NCBI GenBank assembly: GCA_001920415.1
Contig: MNJR01000033.1
Location: 1 to 53,443 of the forward strand
Direction: 5' to 3'
DNA: 53,443 bases
Source of the DNA: Acidobacteria bacterium 13_1_20CM_3_53_8
GTDB taxonomy: Bacteria; Acidobacteriota; Blastocatellia; Pyrinomonadales; Pyrinomonadaceae
Shown: piece by piece, positions 7,887-16,400 of the stretch
How positions within the stretch are numbered: position 1 is the stretch's first letter
How the letters are laid out: each line of letters starts with the position of its first letter
Made by a program: the position numbers and the translations under genes
The notes under the pieces: generated by a model
Told to the model about the DNA's origin: nothing
Database searches by the model: none
Seen by the model: only the letters and a program-made list of their open reading frames with translations

Positions 7887-8898
7887 TCCGCACGCCATCA
7901 TTGAGATTGAAGGGCAGACGTTCGACTCTTTCAGGAATAAGTCATTCTTTTCTTCGTTAAACGTGCAGCTAACTACAAACGAAGCGTCGCAGGTTGATTT
8001 CACAGTGATTGATGAGCTTTACGATTTTCTGAACGGTTTCGCACGCAGCGACGGTGTGCCGCTCGCTCCTGCATTAGTTTGGCTGGGCTTTGGAAATGAT
8101 TTGGGCGAGCCGGTTTTCGATGGGCTGCTTGCTGGCGTTGGTCATGGCGATGATAAGAGCACACTAAAATTTTTCGACAGAAGTTTATTGATGAGGCTTC
8201 ACCAGAAGACCGAATATCACAAGGGGTTGGATGTTGACGTAATAAAGAAGCTCGGCGCGAGAAACGGTCTGGAATTTGAAGGGCCGGGAAGCAGCTTCAA
8301 GGGGCTACCACTGAAATCTAAAAAGCAAGAGGCGCAAACCGATTGGGAGTTCGCAATGAGCCTGGCCGAAGATGCTGGACTCGTCTTATTCGTTCGCGGC
8401 AACACGCTCTTTGCAAAACTTCCGGCGCGCACAGGAGAGCCTGCTATTAGTTTTGGAAGACGCGATGCGCGTGTGTTGAGGAGCACAGACCAGCAGTACA
8501 AAGTCCCTGAGAATATTGAAGGCCGACCGCGCAGGGTTGAGGTAAGAGGTCGTGGACGAGGTGGAAAGAGATTGACAGGGGTATCTGATGAGAGTCGGCG
8601 CGGGCACACGCATGTTGTTATTAATCGAAGCATAAAGCACGCATCTGCGACCGAAGCCAGGCGACGTGCGCAGGCGAAGAAAGAGTTGAAGCGCGAGCAT
8701 GCCTTTAATTGTCGAATTCGCTCTCTTCTGCAAGTCCAGCCGCACGTTGATGTGCGACAGACTATCGAATTGTTGGATCACGGTCTGATTTTTTCCGGGA
8801 AATATCTGGTTGACAAGGTAGAGCACAGTTTTGGCCCAGGAAAGCTTGAGACTGATTACGACCTGTATAGAGACATTGAAGATATTGGAAGGTTTTAA
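7873..8898 (+). CDS. Baseplate hub protein, gpD (late control D) family
   Basis: This 341-residue protein matches the gpD/gp27 hub family, a trimer joining the tube to the spike. The visible features are an N-terminal barrel (HAIIEIEGQTFDSF), a second barrel with TEYHKGLDVDVIKKL, and a middle section QTDWEFAMSLAEDAGLVLFV, which is the typical family signature. A C-terminal barrel runs through LLQVQPHVDVRQTIEL and GKYLVDKVEHSF. The arginine-rich loop around RPRRVEVRGRGRGGKR is a natural linker in this family. Overlap with the LysM gene and a 3-bp gap to the spike fit one operon. Confidence 0.85.
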   Translation: MSLYDPHAIIEIEGQTFDSFRNKSFFSSLNVQLTTNEASQVDFTVIDELYDFLNGFARSDGVPLAPALVWLGFGNDLGEPVFDGLLAGVGHGDDKSTLKFFDRSLLMRLHQKTEYHKGLDVDVIKKLGARNGLEFEGPGSSFKGLPLKSKKQEAQTDWEFAMSLAEDAGLVLFVRGNTLFAKLPARTGEPAISFGRRDARVLRSTDQQYKVPENIEGRPRRVEVRGRGRGGKRLTGVSDESRRGHTHVVINRSIKHASATEARRRAQAKKELKREHAFNCRIRSLLQVQPHVDVRQTIELLDHGLIFSGKYLVDKVEHSFGPGKLETDYDLYRDIEDIGRF

Positions 8899-8901
8899 TT
8901 G

Positions 8902-9402
8902 ATGCCGTCTCTTTTTCAGAAAATTGCTGAGCAGCATAAGCAGCAAAGGGAAATAACTCAGTTGGGGAACTGGTTTCAGTGCATCGCTGCGATTGTGGCT
9001 GACAACAACGATCCAGAACGCCAACACAGAATCAGAGTCAAGCTTCCATACATGGATGAAGAGGACGTACACGACGAGTGGATTAGGCAAATGGGTCTGC
9101 ACTCCGGCGCGCGTGGTTATGGAAGTTTTTATATTCCAAAAATCGGCCAGGAAGTGCTTCTCTTCTCCGAGTTCGGAGAGGGCGAGAATCTCTTTTACAT
9201 GTGCGTCTATAACGAAGACTATGACGTACCAGGTGATTGCCCTGATGAGACTGTAACAGGTGAGCGTACTGATTGTGATCGAAGGATTATTGCAGAGGGT
9301 GACATTTACATACGCGGCGGAAGCATTACGCTTGAGTCAGAATTTGGTGCAATAAAGATAATCAGCCCTGCGGGTGTGTTCACCTTAACAACAAGAGAAT
9401 AG
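8902..9402 (+). CDS. Baseplate spike protein (gpV/Gp45-like)
   Basis: The 166-residue protein has an OB-fold domain typical of gpV or VgrG spike proteins: ADNNDPERQHRIRVKLPYMD, then YIPKIGQEVLLFSEFGEGEN. The C-terminus IKIISPAGVFTLTTRE is a short repetitive beta stretch like the stalk of a spike trimer. The spike sits at the tip of the tube and pierces the target membrane. The ATG at 8902 is chosen over a TTG at 8899. No metal-binding tip motif is visible, and the tip may be supplied by a separate protein not recognised here. Confidence 0.82.
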   Translation: MPSLFQKIAEQHKQQREITQLGNWFQCIAAIVADNNDPERQHRIRVKLPYMDEEDVHDEWIRQMGLHSGARGYGSFYIPKIGQEVLLFSEFGEGENLFYMCVYNEDYDVPGDCPDETVTGERTDCDRRIIAEGDIYIRGGSITLESEFGAIKIISPAGVFTLTTRE

Positions 9403-9405
9403 AAA

Positions 9406-9924
9406 ATGAGTCTCGTTCCGAAGCTACCGAATGTTCAGTTGCCGACGATTGCCAATCTGCCGACGATTCCGGGCGTTGGCTGTGTAAGCGGATCAGCGAC
9501 AATTTATCACGGCACTCAGTTCGGTGGACTGCCTTCTCTTCAATCTGTGCTGCATATCAAGGCGCTGAAGAAGCAATACGAGGACATGATGCAGACTTTA
9601 ATAGAGGGCTATGTGCCAGCAGCATTGAGAGCGCCTGTCTGGGCTGTGCGTGTGGCTAACTATACAGCTTATGTTGCAAGCCTAGTTGCAGAGGCGGAAG
9701 CGCTCATCAATAACATGGCTGCTGAAATCAGCGCTTCTATTATGTTCATTGATTCCAAAATAAGCGAATTGAATGCAGCGAAAACTCTGATTCTGAATAT
9801 GCCAGCAAATGCGCGTTCTAAAGTTCAGGTCGCAATGCTTCAACGCTATAACAGATATTTGGGGGAGCTTGAGAGGCAGTCTGCGCGGCTGCAATCAACT
9901 CTCTCCTGCATAGGAATCTTCTGA
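9406..9924 (+). CDS. Hypothetical helical protein between spike and gp25
   Basis: The 172-residue protein has a Pro-rich N-terminus (SLVPKLPNVQLPTIANLP) and a largely helical remainder with a likely coiled coil over residues 50-165. Two cysteines are visible, one near residue 26 and one near the C-terminus. Genes at this position often encode a spike-tip or hub accessory protein, but I see no PAAR motif. The start overlaps nothing: the spike gene ends 3 bp earlier, and the next gene starts 1 bp after the stop. It is clearly part of the baseplate operon, with unknown function. Confidence 0.6.
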   Translation: MSLVPKLPNVQLPTIANLPTIPGVGCVSGSATIYHGTQFGGLPSLQSVLHIKALKKQYEDMMQTLIEGYVPAALRAPVWAVRVANYTAYVASLVAEAEALINNMAAEISASIMFIDSKISELNAAKTLILNMPANARSKVQVAMLQRYNRYLGELERQSARLQSTLSCIGIF

Positions 9925-9925
9925 C

Positions 9926-10336
9926 ATGAGCATACACGGTTCATGCCTGATGTGGCCTTTTCAACCTGACCAGCGCGGGACGCTTCGGACTGTCTCAGAC
10001 CCTGTTGAGATGGCCGAGCAGTTTCTGACCGATCTTATTGAAACGTTTTTGCAGGAAAGGGTGATGCTCCCATGTTATGGCATGCGAGATCGAGTTTTCG
10101 GGGTGCTGAATGTGGGGTTCACTGCCCAACTCGCTGCCGATCTGGATGAACAGGCTCGCTTTTATCTGCCGATCATAAAGTCAATCGAAGTTCTGGCAGG
10201 CGAATTGAAGGATGAAATTTTTATTCCTGGATTCGCTAAAGACGAGCAGCGCGCGGCCATTAAGGTTAAGTTTACCGTGCGCGGCTCAAATATTCCTCAA
10301 AATCTTGTCTATCCGACGTGGAAGCTGCGCAGCTAA
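9926..10336 (+). CDS. Baseplate wedge protein, gp25/gpW family
   Basis: The 136-residue product resembles gp25-like baseplate proteins: VSDPVEMAEQFLTDLIETFLQERVMLPCYGMRDRVFGVL is the family pattern, with a short N-terminal extension and a C-terminal beta strand. In T4 and P2 this protein is the first wedge component and shares the handshake fold with the sheath, giving the point where sheath assembly begins. The stop TAA at 10334-10336 overlaps the ATG of the J gene by one base (TAATG), so the two are translationally coupled. Confidence 0.82.
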   Translation: MSIHGSCLMWPFQPDQRGTLRTVSDPVEMAEQFLTDLIETFLQERVMLPCYGMRDRVFGVLNVGFTAQLAADLDEQARFYLPIIKSIEVLAGELKDEIFIPGFAKDEQRAAIKVKFTVRGSNIPQNLVYPTWKLRS

Positions 10337-11541
10337 TGGCTCTTATTGAACCGCCAGTGCTGGACGACCGCAACGAAGAGCAGATAGCCGCACAAGCTAT
10401 TGCGCGCGTTTCCGGGAGTCTGACAGTCGAACGAATTAATAGCGAGATTGCGAAGCTTCAGGCTCTGCGCCCAATGGTCGAGAGCGGCGCGCTTCAGCCG
10501 CCAGTATGCCCGGAGTTGACGAATGCAAATTATTCTTCGCCGCACACAGCGTTGCTAGAAGCCATAGCGTGGATGCTCGGATTGCAGGCATACAAAATCA
10601 ATCAACTGCCAGTGCGAGATGAGATTGAATTTGTTCGTCTGTTCAGCACTGAGCTACGTGAGGCAACGCGCGCAACTGCGACGCTTCGATTTAACGTCGC
10701 GGCTCCGCTCGATACAGAAGTCACGATTCCGTCTGGCACGCTGGTTGGCACTGCTAGCGGTGACATTATTTTCGAGACCGATGAAGAGCTTGTGATTCCG
10801 TATGGCATCGCTTCGGCCACAGTCGCTGCGACGCGCACGGTCGCAGGCGCAACCTTCCTTTCGCCGGATACGCTTACAAAGATGGTTGATGCGTTAGCGT
10901 TCGTTACCTCAGTGACAAATCCAACAGCAATTGATTCAGGGTCGGAGGCTGAGACTGTAGAAGAAGCTTTGGAGCGCGCCCGAAGTTATCAGCGTCGTGG
11001 CGAGCGTCTGGTGAACGCGCGAGATTTGGAAGAAGCGATTCTTTATGAAGTGCTGGCTGGGCGTGGCATCGTTCGCGCGTTTCCGCTTGTGGCCGCTGGC
11101 GATTTCAGCGCTCAGCACGCTGGGCATACGACAGTCGTTGTGATGACGCCGACCGGATTGCCAATTTCGGATGAGAAGAAAGAGGCGATCATCTCTCTTT
11201 TCGCCCAGGCAATAGGCAATCAGTTCCTTTATCTGCTTGATCCTGTGTACGTGGATTTCAGTGTGACGGCCACATTGAAGCTTTCCGGGTTGATGTCGCA
11301 GAACGTGACGCTCAGCGCAGTTGAGGCGAGCCTCCGGGCGTTCTATGCAGCGAAAGCAGGCAACTTCGGAAGAAGGATTTTGAGAGCGGAGATCATTGCA
11401 GTGATTGAAGGGACAAATGGTGTAGAGCGCATCGCTTCAGATGTGACCGGGCCAATTCTTTCAAGCCCGGCTGAAGATGTAGTGCTTGCGCCTTACGAAT
11501 TGCCGCGACTCGTCAATGTTTTATTGAACGTCGCAAGTTGA
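10336..11541 (+). CDS. Baseplate J-like protein (gpJ/Gp47)
   Basis: The 401-residue product is the main wedge protein of the contractile baseplate. The visible family features are an N-terminal helical part with LLEAIAWMLGLQAYKINQL, a beta region with VTIPSGTLVG and ATVAATRTVAGATFL, and the family motif ESAEEALERAR-like ETVEEALERARSYQRRGERLVNARDLEEAIL. The C-terminal domain with VDFSVTATLKLS and VEASLRAFYA is also typical. The ATG at 10336 fits the overlap with the gp25 stop, while an in-frame GTG at 10318 would add six residues. The usual partner gpI is separated by three genes here. Confidence 0.85.
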   Translation: MALIEPPVLDDRNEEQIAAQAIARVSGSLTVERINSEIAKLQALRPMVESGALQPPVCPELTNANYSSPHTALLEAIAWMLGLQAYKINQLPVRDEIEFVRLFSTELREATRATATLRFNVAAPLDTEVTIPSGTLVGTASGDIIFETDEELVIPYGIASATVAATRTVAGATFLSPDTLTKMVDALAFVTSVTNPTAIDSGSEAETVEEALERARSYQRRGERLVNARDLEEAILYEVLAGRGIVRAFPLVAAGDFSAQHAGHTTVVVMTPTGLPISDEKKEAIISLFAQAIGNQFLYLLDPVYVDFSVTATLKLSGLMSQNVTLSAVEASLRAFYAAKAGNFGRRILRAEIIAVIEGTNGVERIASDVTGPILSSPAEDVVLAPYELPRLVNVLLNVAS

Positions 11542-11554
11542 ATGAGGCTATGAG

Positions 11555-12403
11555 ATGAAACTCAGTGAATATTCAGAACTCGTTGAGCCAGCCGACGACG
11601 ATCTGCTCTACATTGTGCGGCCAAGCTCGCCGCCAGGCAACAAGGTGACGGTCGAGCATCTGGTTGACGCCCGTGTACTCTCTATGGCGAGTGCGACGGC
11701 GCTGCCGAGCACGCTGGTGAGGCGCACTGGTGACGGCGACATTGAGGCCACTTCTGTCATGCTCAGCGACTCGCTCGTACTCGGCGGCGCAACGCTTTAT
11801 AGTAATGGCATAGGCGTGATTGAGCAGAGAGAGGCCGCGAACCCGCAAGAATACCGACTCTATTACTCGTCAATAGACCCGTCGAATTATCAGAGATGTG
11901 CGCTGAGAGCCAGCGCATCGGCTGTCTCACTTGTTGCCGAAAGTGCTGGCACGGGCGCGAGCGATATAGACATCATCCTTCAATCGCACGGCAACGGTTC
12001 GGTCAGAGTCCCCAACGGCACTGCTGCCAAGCCAGGCGTCGAGTTTCTCGGTGGCTGTGGAATCTATACTGAAGGCCCTGGCAACACAGTAACAATATCA
12101 ATCGGTGGTGCCAGGGTTCATCAATTCGGAGGGGAGAATTATTATTTTTTAAATGACAATGCTCACATACATTTGGGCGCTGGCTATGATAGCGGACTCG
12201 CACGAGCCGCAGCGAAACTTATCGGCGTAACTGACGGCGATGTAGGGGGCGGAGGGTTTGAGTTCATAGAGATGGGCGCAGACTTCGCCGCGCCTTCTGC
12301 CAACAAAGCCAGACTCTACTGTAGAGACAACGGCTCAGGAAAGACTCAGATCGTCGTGCGTTTCCCCACAGGCGCAATCCAAGTCATAACAACAGAACCT
12401 TAA
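11555..12403 (+). CDS. Probable tail fibre or appendage protein
   Basis: The 282-residue protein begins with a short domain like those anchoring appendages (MKLSEYSELVEPADDDLLYIV), followed by Gly- and Ser-rich beta repeats and a C-terminus with APSANKARLYCRDNGSGKTQ and ATGAIQVI-like PTGAIQVITTEP. That C-terminal pattern is common in phage fibre or capsid-decoration proteins. It lies between the J and gpI-like genes, where receptor-binding parts are often encoded. There is no signal peptide and no enzyme motif. A fibre role is inferred from composition and position. Confidence 0.55.
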   Translation: MKLSEYSELVEPADDDLLYIVRPSSPPGNKVTVEHLVDARVLSMASATALPSTLVRRTGDGDIEATSVMLSDSLVLGGATLYSNGIGVIEQREAANPQEYRLYYSSIDPSNYQRCALRASASAVSLVAESAGTGASDIDIILQSHGNGSVRVPNGTAAKPGVEFLGGCGIYTEGPGNTVTISIGGARVHQFGGENYYFLNDNAHIHLGAGYDSGLARAAAKLIGVTDGDVGGGGFEFIEMGADFAAPSANKARLYCRDNGSGKTQIVVRFPTGAIQVITTEP

Positions 12404-12415
12404 AGGAGTGATTCG

Positions 12416-12757
12416 ATGGCAATGATAGTAGTCACAAATCTTGATTCTCTTCAGCAGGCTGCACTTCAAGCAATAGTTGCTGCGCGAAATGCTGCGACTA
12501 TGACAGAGGCTCAACAGAAAGCGCAGCACACTGACGCTGAGTTCGACCCTGCGAGCGTGCCGCAGATAACCGTTGATGATTACCTCTCTGAAATCTTCAA
12601 CGCTGCGCTCGACTCCTATGCTGAGCAGTTCAAGGCAGAAGAGACGGCCAAATTGCGCAGATTCGGAGAGGCGATCATCACCGCCTCGCCTGAGCAGGCT
12701 GCACAGATTCAACCGTTGATCAAAGAGGCCAAGCGGATTCTCGGAATGCAGGAGTGA
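12416..12757 (+). CDS. Hypothetical helical protein of the tail cluster
   Basis: The 113-residue protein is Ala and Gln rich and predicted to be largely helical. No family is recognised. It has a strong AAGGAG ribosome site (12404-12409) before the ATG and is followed after 3 bp by another short helical protein. Being between fibre and gpI-like genes, the pair may be chaperones or adaptors for the appendages, which is only a guess from position. Confidence 0.55.
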   Translation: MAMIVVTNLDSLQQAALQAIVAARNAATMTEAQQKAQHTDAEFDPASVPQITVDDYLSEIFNAALDSYAEQFKAEETAKLRRFGEAIITASPEQAAQIQPLIKEAKRILGMQE

Positions 12758-12760
12758 GCA

Positions 12761-12958
12761 ATGAAAGGCAGTAAGACTAAAGATAAGAGGTCATCTGACT
12801 TGAGTAAGATGAACAGCATTGAATTGAAAGCCGCTGCCTATGACGTGCTCGCAGGCATACAGGGCCGCGAGCGCGAGATCGGCGCGCTGCAACAAAACTT
12901 GGAAGAGATAAACGTCGCTATCCGGGCTGCCATAGAGCGCGAGAAGAAAAATAAGTAG
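12761..12958 (+). CDS. Short coiled-coil protein
   Basis: The 65-residue product is highly charged at both ends (K-rich start, EREKKNK end) with a heptad-like helix in the middle (ELKAAAYDVLAGIQGRERE, then LQQNLEEINVAIRAA). No family is recognised. The ATG has GGAG 8 bp upstream. The stop codon is immediately followed by the next ATG, so it is cotranslated with the gpI-like protein. Confidence 0.5.
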   Translation: MKGSKTKDKRSSDLSKMNSIELKAAAYDVLAGIQGREREIGALQQNLEEINVAIRAAIEREKKNK

Positions 12959-13660
12959 ATGCCGGAAACGAATCTTGATTATCTATATGAGCATCTGCCA
13001 TCGCGCATGCGGCGCGATGATGAAGGGCGATTCCTGAAAAGGTTTCTAACGCCTGCCTGCGAGGAACTGGACAGCTTTGATGAAAAGCTTGATACGTTTT
13101 ATCAGAAGATCGCGCCGGAGACATCGCCTGTTGAATTTATCGAATGGTGGCTGTGGTCGCTGTTCGGATGGGGCTGGTTTCCGCCCTGGTTCACGCTTTC
13201 GTTGAAGCGCGCGTTCTACTCGCACATCGCACGTCACTATGCGAGGCGCGGCACAGTGCGCGGCATCACAGAGTTCCTTGCAGACTTCGGCGTGCGTGCA
13301 ATAGTCGAGGCAACGCCGCTTGCATACGGAGAGTTTGCCTGGGGTGAGAACATCTTTGAGATTTCCGGCCCGCTCGGAATAGTCGTCAGAATCTTCCCAG
13401 AGGCCGCTGCCCTTCCCGCCGACCTCTCCTTCTGGGGCGCGTTCGTCGTCGGCGAATCAGCATTGGCCGAACCCGGCAATAACCTTCAAGTTGTTGACGT
13501 TGATGAATTGCTTCGATTCCAACAGCCGCTCGGTCAAATAATTATGATCGAATATCTACAATTTCCATCGCCGCCTCCGATAGACATAACTATCTTGACT
13601 GACGAGAGCGGCGACGCATTAAAAGACGAGGGTGGACAAATTCTGCATTCTGAAAGCTGA
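12959..13660 (+). CDS. Baseplate gpI-like tail protein
   Basis: The 233-residue protein fits the phage tail protein domain found in gpI-type proteins: LYEHLPSRMRRDDEGRFLKR, then LDSFDEKLDTFYQKIAPETS, PVEFIEWWLWSLFGW and a basic motif ARHYARRGTVRGITEFLADFG. In P2 and related systems gpI pairs with gpJ in the wedge and connects the fibre. Its ATG follows the previous TAG without a gap. The C-terminal 40 residues (ITILTDESGDALKDEGGQ) look like an adaptor sequence. The fibre gene follows after 9 bp. Confidence 0.75.
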   Translation: MPETNLDYLYEHLPSRMRRDDEGRFLKRFLTPACEELDSFDEKLDTFYQKIAPETSPVEFIEWWLWSLFGWGWFPPWFTLSLKRAFYSHIARHYARRGTVRGITEFLADFGVRAIVEATPLAYGEFAWGENIFEISGPLGIVVRIFPEAAALPADLSFWGAFVVGESALAEPGNNLQVVDVDELLRFQQPLGQIIMIEYLQFPSPPPIDITILTDESGDALKDEGGQILHSES

Positions 13661-13669
13661 GCAAAAGAG

Positions 13670-15520
13670 ATGAAACAAATTGTACTCACTTCGCAGCAGC
13701 CTGACCCGGAGGGGCCGGAGTTTGGTAGAGTCGCAAAACCTTCAGACCTATCTGATATGCAGACTTTCATGCAGCAGATGGTGCGAGTATTAATCCGTGA
13801 CCTGCTATTAAAGACAGCGACCGGCCCGCAGGTGACTGGATTCGGGGCGACGCTCGCGGGCGGTCTCGGTGTAGAGATCGCAGCAGGCGAAGTGTATGGG
13901 GTGGACGGCAATATTTATGATTTTGACGAAGCGGCGACCGTGCAGGTTGGGGCTGCTAATGCAGCTAATCCACGCATTGATCTGATAGTTGCTGCATTGG
14001 AGGTTGACGCGCCAACGGATATTCAGTACGAACCGTTCAAGCGTCTTCTAGCGAACGCTGAGATACTCGCTGGCACAGTCTATACGATTGAACAATTCAA
14101 TGTCGCAACCCGGCTTTCGACGCGCGCTACGATTGCGGTGCGACAGGGCGTTGCAGCAGCCGATCCTGCGCCGCCAGTTCCGGCAGCCAATGAAGTTCCG
14201 CTCTGGCGCGTCCACGTAGCTGCGAACCAAACGAATTTAGGGGGCGGCGATCTGACTGACGTGCGACCCATCGCGCGCAGTCTCACTCAAGCACTCACTT
14301 TGATTGACGCGCTCAACGCTGCGATGGCCGTGTTGCCGGAGATGGTGCAGGATATTGTGGGCGCGTTTGTAGAGGCTGGCGATGCGAGTATTGTCATCGT
14401 ATACAACGACGTGGGAGGCATCGAATCAATCAAGCTCGCTCCTGCTTACAAGGCGCTGCTTGATAATGCGACCGACACGAACACGGCGAGCACGTTAGTG
14501 AAGCGCGACGCGAGCGGCAACTTCTCAGCAGGTGTCGCTACTTTGAATCCGCCGAGCGCGCCAGTTGGCGGCTCATCGCAACCTGGCCTTGCATTGCAAG
14601 CGCCGGATAATTCTGAGGCTATCGTGTTGACGCTCGGCACTAAGCCTCTATTCGGTCACGCGGTCGGCGGCGGAAAGTTCGCCGTCATCGGCGTGCCGGA
14701 TCAGAACAACTGCTCGATCTTGTTCTTCAATAATAGAGGCGGCAATCCTGGCTCTGATAAGCTCAGATGGATGAACGATGAGCTAGGCAGAACATATCAA
14801 TATGGTGAAGTTCATATCCTTGTTGATCAGGATGGACTCGGTGGAAGTTTGAGCGTCCTGGGTTCGTTCACGGCAGGCTCGAAAGCATTCCTGATTGACC
14901 ATCCCTTGCACCCCACAACGAAGAATCTTCGTCACTCTGCCATTGAAGCTCCGCGCCGCGATCTGATTTACAGAGGTGTGGCAACCTTTACTGGAGATGA
15001 AGACCCTGACGGCGTGTTGACAGTGTATATTGACGAAGCGAGCGGCATGGAGGCTGGCACGTTCGACGCTCTATGTATGAACGCGGAGGTGTATCTTCAG
15101 CCGAAGGCAGCCGCAACTGCTACCTCTCGACCTTATCCGAGCGCCGTCGCGGACGGTCGATTCACAATTCATACTGGAACCGGCCTCGACACTGTTGGAG
15201 ACGTAGCTTGGATGGTAGTTGCAGAGCGAAAAGATGAATACGCGCTCGCGCTTCCCGACTCAGATGAAGCCGGACACCTTATTGTTGAAGAAGATAAACC
15301 CATAGGCGACGCCGGGCTGCTTGGTGATGGTGAGCGCACAACACGCGCAGTCGAGGCCGCGCCTGATGAGACTGTGACGGAGATCGTCTCCGAGTTGATT
15401 GGAACCGCAGGCTACCCGATACACGCAGCTTTCGCGCCCGGCTTAGGCCCCGTGCCGATGCGGGATGTCACAATCCACATTGACGATGAGGAAGGCAATC
15501 CGTATGGAGGTGGAGATTGA
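13670..15520 (+). CDS. Tail fibre or receptor-binding protein
   Basis: The 616-residue protein starts with a region that resembles upper-baseplate or fibre anchors (GLGVEIAAGEVYGVDGNIYD, PRIDLIVAAL). After a helical linker it has the phage-fibre signature TASTLVKRDASGNFSAG around residue 270. The rest is beta-rich with no recognised enzyme domain, and the C-terminus is acidic. Being the largest protein after gpI, it most likely forms the receptor-contacting fibre. No separate fibre chaperone gene is seen downstream. A terminator-like hairpin follows the stop, so this probably ends the tail operon. Confidence 0.7.
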   Translation: MKQIVLTSQQPDPEGPEFGRVAKPSDLSDMQTFMQQMVRVLIRDLLLKTATGPQVTGFGATLAGGLGVEIAAGEVYGVDGNIYDFDEAATVQVGAANAANPRIDLIVAALEVDAPTDIQYEPFKRLLANAEILAGTVYTIEQFNVATRLSTRATIAVRQGVAAADPAPPVPAANEVPLWRVHVAANQTNLGGGDLTDVRPIARSLTQALTLIDALNAAMAVLPEMVQDIVGAFVEAGDASIVIVYNDVGGIESIKLAPAYKALLDNATDTNTASTLVKRDASGNFSAGVATLNPPSAPVGGSSQPGLALQAPDNSEAIVLTLGTKPLFGHAVGGGKFAVIGVPDQNNCSILFFNNRGGNPGSDKLRWMNDELGRTYQYGEVHILVDQDGLGGSLSVLGSFTAGSKAFLIDHPLHPTTKNLRHSAIEAPRRDLIYRGVATFTGDEDPDGVLTVYIDEASGMEAGTFDALCMNAEVYLQPKAAATATSRPYPSAVADGRFTIHTGTGLDTVGDVAWMVVAERKDEYALALPDSDEAGHLIVEEDKPIGDAGLLGDGERTTRAVEAAPDETVTEIVSELIGTAGYPIHAAFAPGLGPVPMRDVTIHIDDEEGNPYGGGD

Positions 15521-15523
15521 ATC

Positions 15524-15554
15524 CTCCCGCGCTTTGAAAAGCGGAGATTCTTTT
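15524..15554 (+). terminator. Probable intrinsic terminator after the fibre gene
   Basis: CGCTTT (15530-15535) pairs with AAAGCG (15538-15543) with an extended outer CTCC/GGAG pairing, followed by ATTCTTTT. It lies 4 bp after the fibre stop, and immediately before the GTG start of the zinc-ribbon protein. Confidence 0.5.
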
Positions 15555-15556
15555 GA

Positions 15557-16069
15557 GTGACTAAGCGTTGTACAAAATGTGGCGAGGTAAAGCCTCTTAC
15601 GTCTTTCGGCGTAAGCAAGTCTTGGTGCAAACCTTGTGTAGCGGCATACACAAGAGCATGGAAACAAAGAAATCCTGCAAAAGCGCGCGAAATCAAAAAA
15701 CGGTGGTTGCAGACGGAGAGCGGCAAAATCTCTAATCGAGCGAGCAACAGACGATATAGAGAGAGAAATTTGGGAAAGGTGCGGGAATACAGAAGGCGGT
15801 GGGGTCAGACGGAGAGGGGTCAAGCCTCATGCCAGCGAGCGAGTCTGAAGTGGCTTGCTAAGCATCCAGACGCCAGCTTGTTCGCTGGCAGCATGGTCTC
15901 TCTGGACGCGCTGCACAGTGAGGCGCTGTACAGTATTGCAGACAAATCCGGGACTCCCCTTGAGTCGCTTATTCAAGCAGAAGCGATATGCAGGATTATC
16001 AATCGTGTAGTCAGCGAGCGCGGCTTAGACTACTACGGCGCATATCAGTTGATACACAGTTATTTGTAG
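15557..16069 (+). CDS. Zinc-ribbon basic protein, HNH-endonuclease-like N-terminus
   Basis: The 170-residue protein begins with a zinc ribbon (CTKCGEVKPLTSFGVSKSWC-type, cysteines near residues 5, 8, 24 and 27) and a strongly basic repetitive section with NPAKAREIKKRW and RNLGKVREYRRRW. This arrangement is typical of the N-terminus of phage HNH or homing-type nucleases. The HNH catalytic part is not present; the last 70 residues are a helical domain of unknown type. It may be a nuclease remnant, a DNA-binding regulator or a small moron-type gene. The start is a GTG and the preceding ribosome site is poor. It is the last gene of the phage-like region. Confidence 0.55.
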   Translation: MTKRCTKCGEVKPLTSFGVSKSWCKPCVAAYTRAWKQRNPAKAREIKKRWLQTESGKISNRASNRRYRERNLGKVREYRRRWGQTERGQASCQRASLKWLAKHPDASLFAGSMVSLDALHSEALYSIADKSGTPLESLIQAEAICRIINRVVSERGLDYYGAYQLIHSYL

Positions 16070-16080
16070 TGTTAGTTGAG

Positions 16081-16149
16081 GCGCGATTTTGAAAGCAATC
16101 GCGCGGAGGCTGTGGCTTCCTCTCTCACTTAAAAAGAGAGAGTCTCCGC
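16081..16149. other. Two hairpins in the noncoding gap after the phage-like region
   Basis: GCGCGATT (16081-16088) pairs with AATCGCGC (16097-16104). A second nested hairpin has GCGGAG (16103-16108) against CTCCGC (16144-16149), with an inner CTCTCTC (16120-16126) and GAGAGAG (16136-16142). No clear T-tract follows on the + strand. They may end transcription or form part of the noncoding control region (16070-16537). Confidence 0.45.
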
Positions 16150-16262
16150 CGATATTCTGATGAAGAACAAAGTGTCTAAGGCTGATTGAATGCTCTTTCA
16201 AGAGCCTTTCAATTGTTCTAAAATGGGTGAATATTCTCGCTGAAATTGACTGGATTTGAGCG

Positions 16263-16354
16263 CGTTTAGCAAAAGATATGAAAATCGTCATTTAGCAAAT
16301 GATGTGAAAACGTTTAGCAAATGATGTGAAAACGTTTAGCAAATGATGTGAAAA
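16263..16354 (+). repeat. Iteron-like 22-bp direct repeats (four copies)
   Basis: The unit CGTTTAGCAAATGATGTGAAAA is repeated at 16289-16310, 16311-16332 and 16333-16354, in perfect 22-bp register with one base change in the first. A degenerate copy lies at 16263-16284. A 22-bp period places every copy on the same face of DNA, as in iterons bound by replication initiators or in operator arrays. It lies 47 bp from three DnaA-box-like sequences. No initiator gene is seen nearby, and the arrays are not CRISPR-like, as there are no spacers. Confidence 0.75.
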
Positions 16355-16400
16355 TCTACATAGTATTGAGCGAGCAGCATGCTCAGACATACTTCTGAAA

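Noticed and set aside
1-16069. Integrase, transposase or attachment site for the phage-like region
   Set aside because: No integrase or transposase motif was seen, and without the left end, no direct repeat pair can be tested.
16025-16291. 88-codon open frame on the - strand
   Set aside because: It overlaps the zinc-ribbon gene and hairpins, has no ribosome site and no protein-like composition.
16263-16354. Short direct repeats that could be read as a CRISPR array
   Set aside because: The units are contiguous or nearly so, with no unique spacers, and no cas gene is near.
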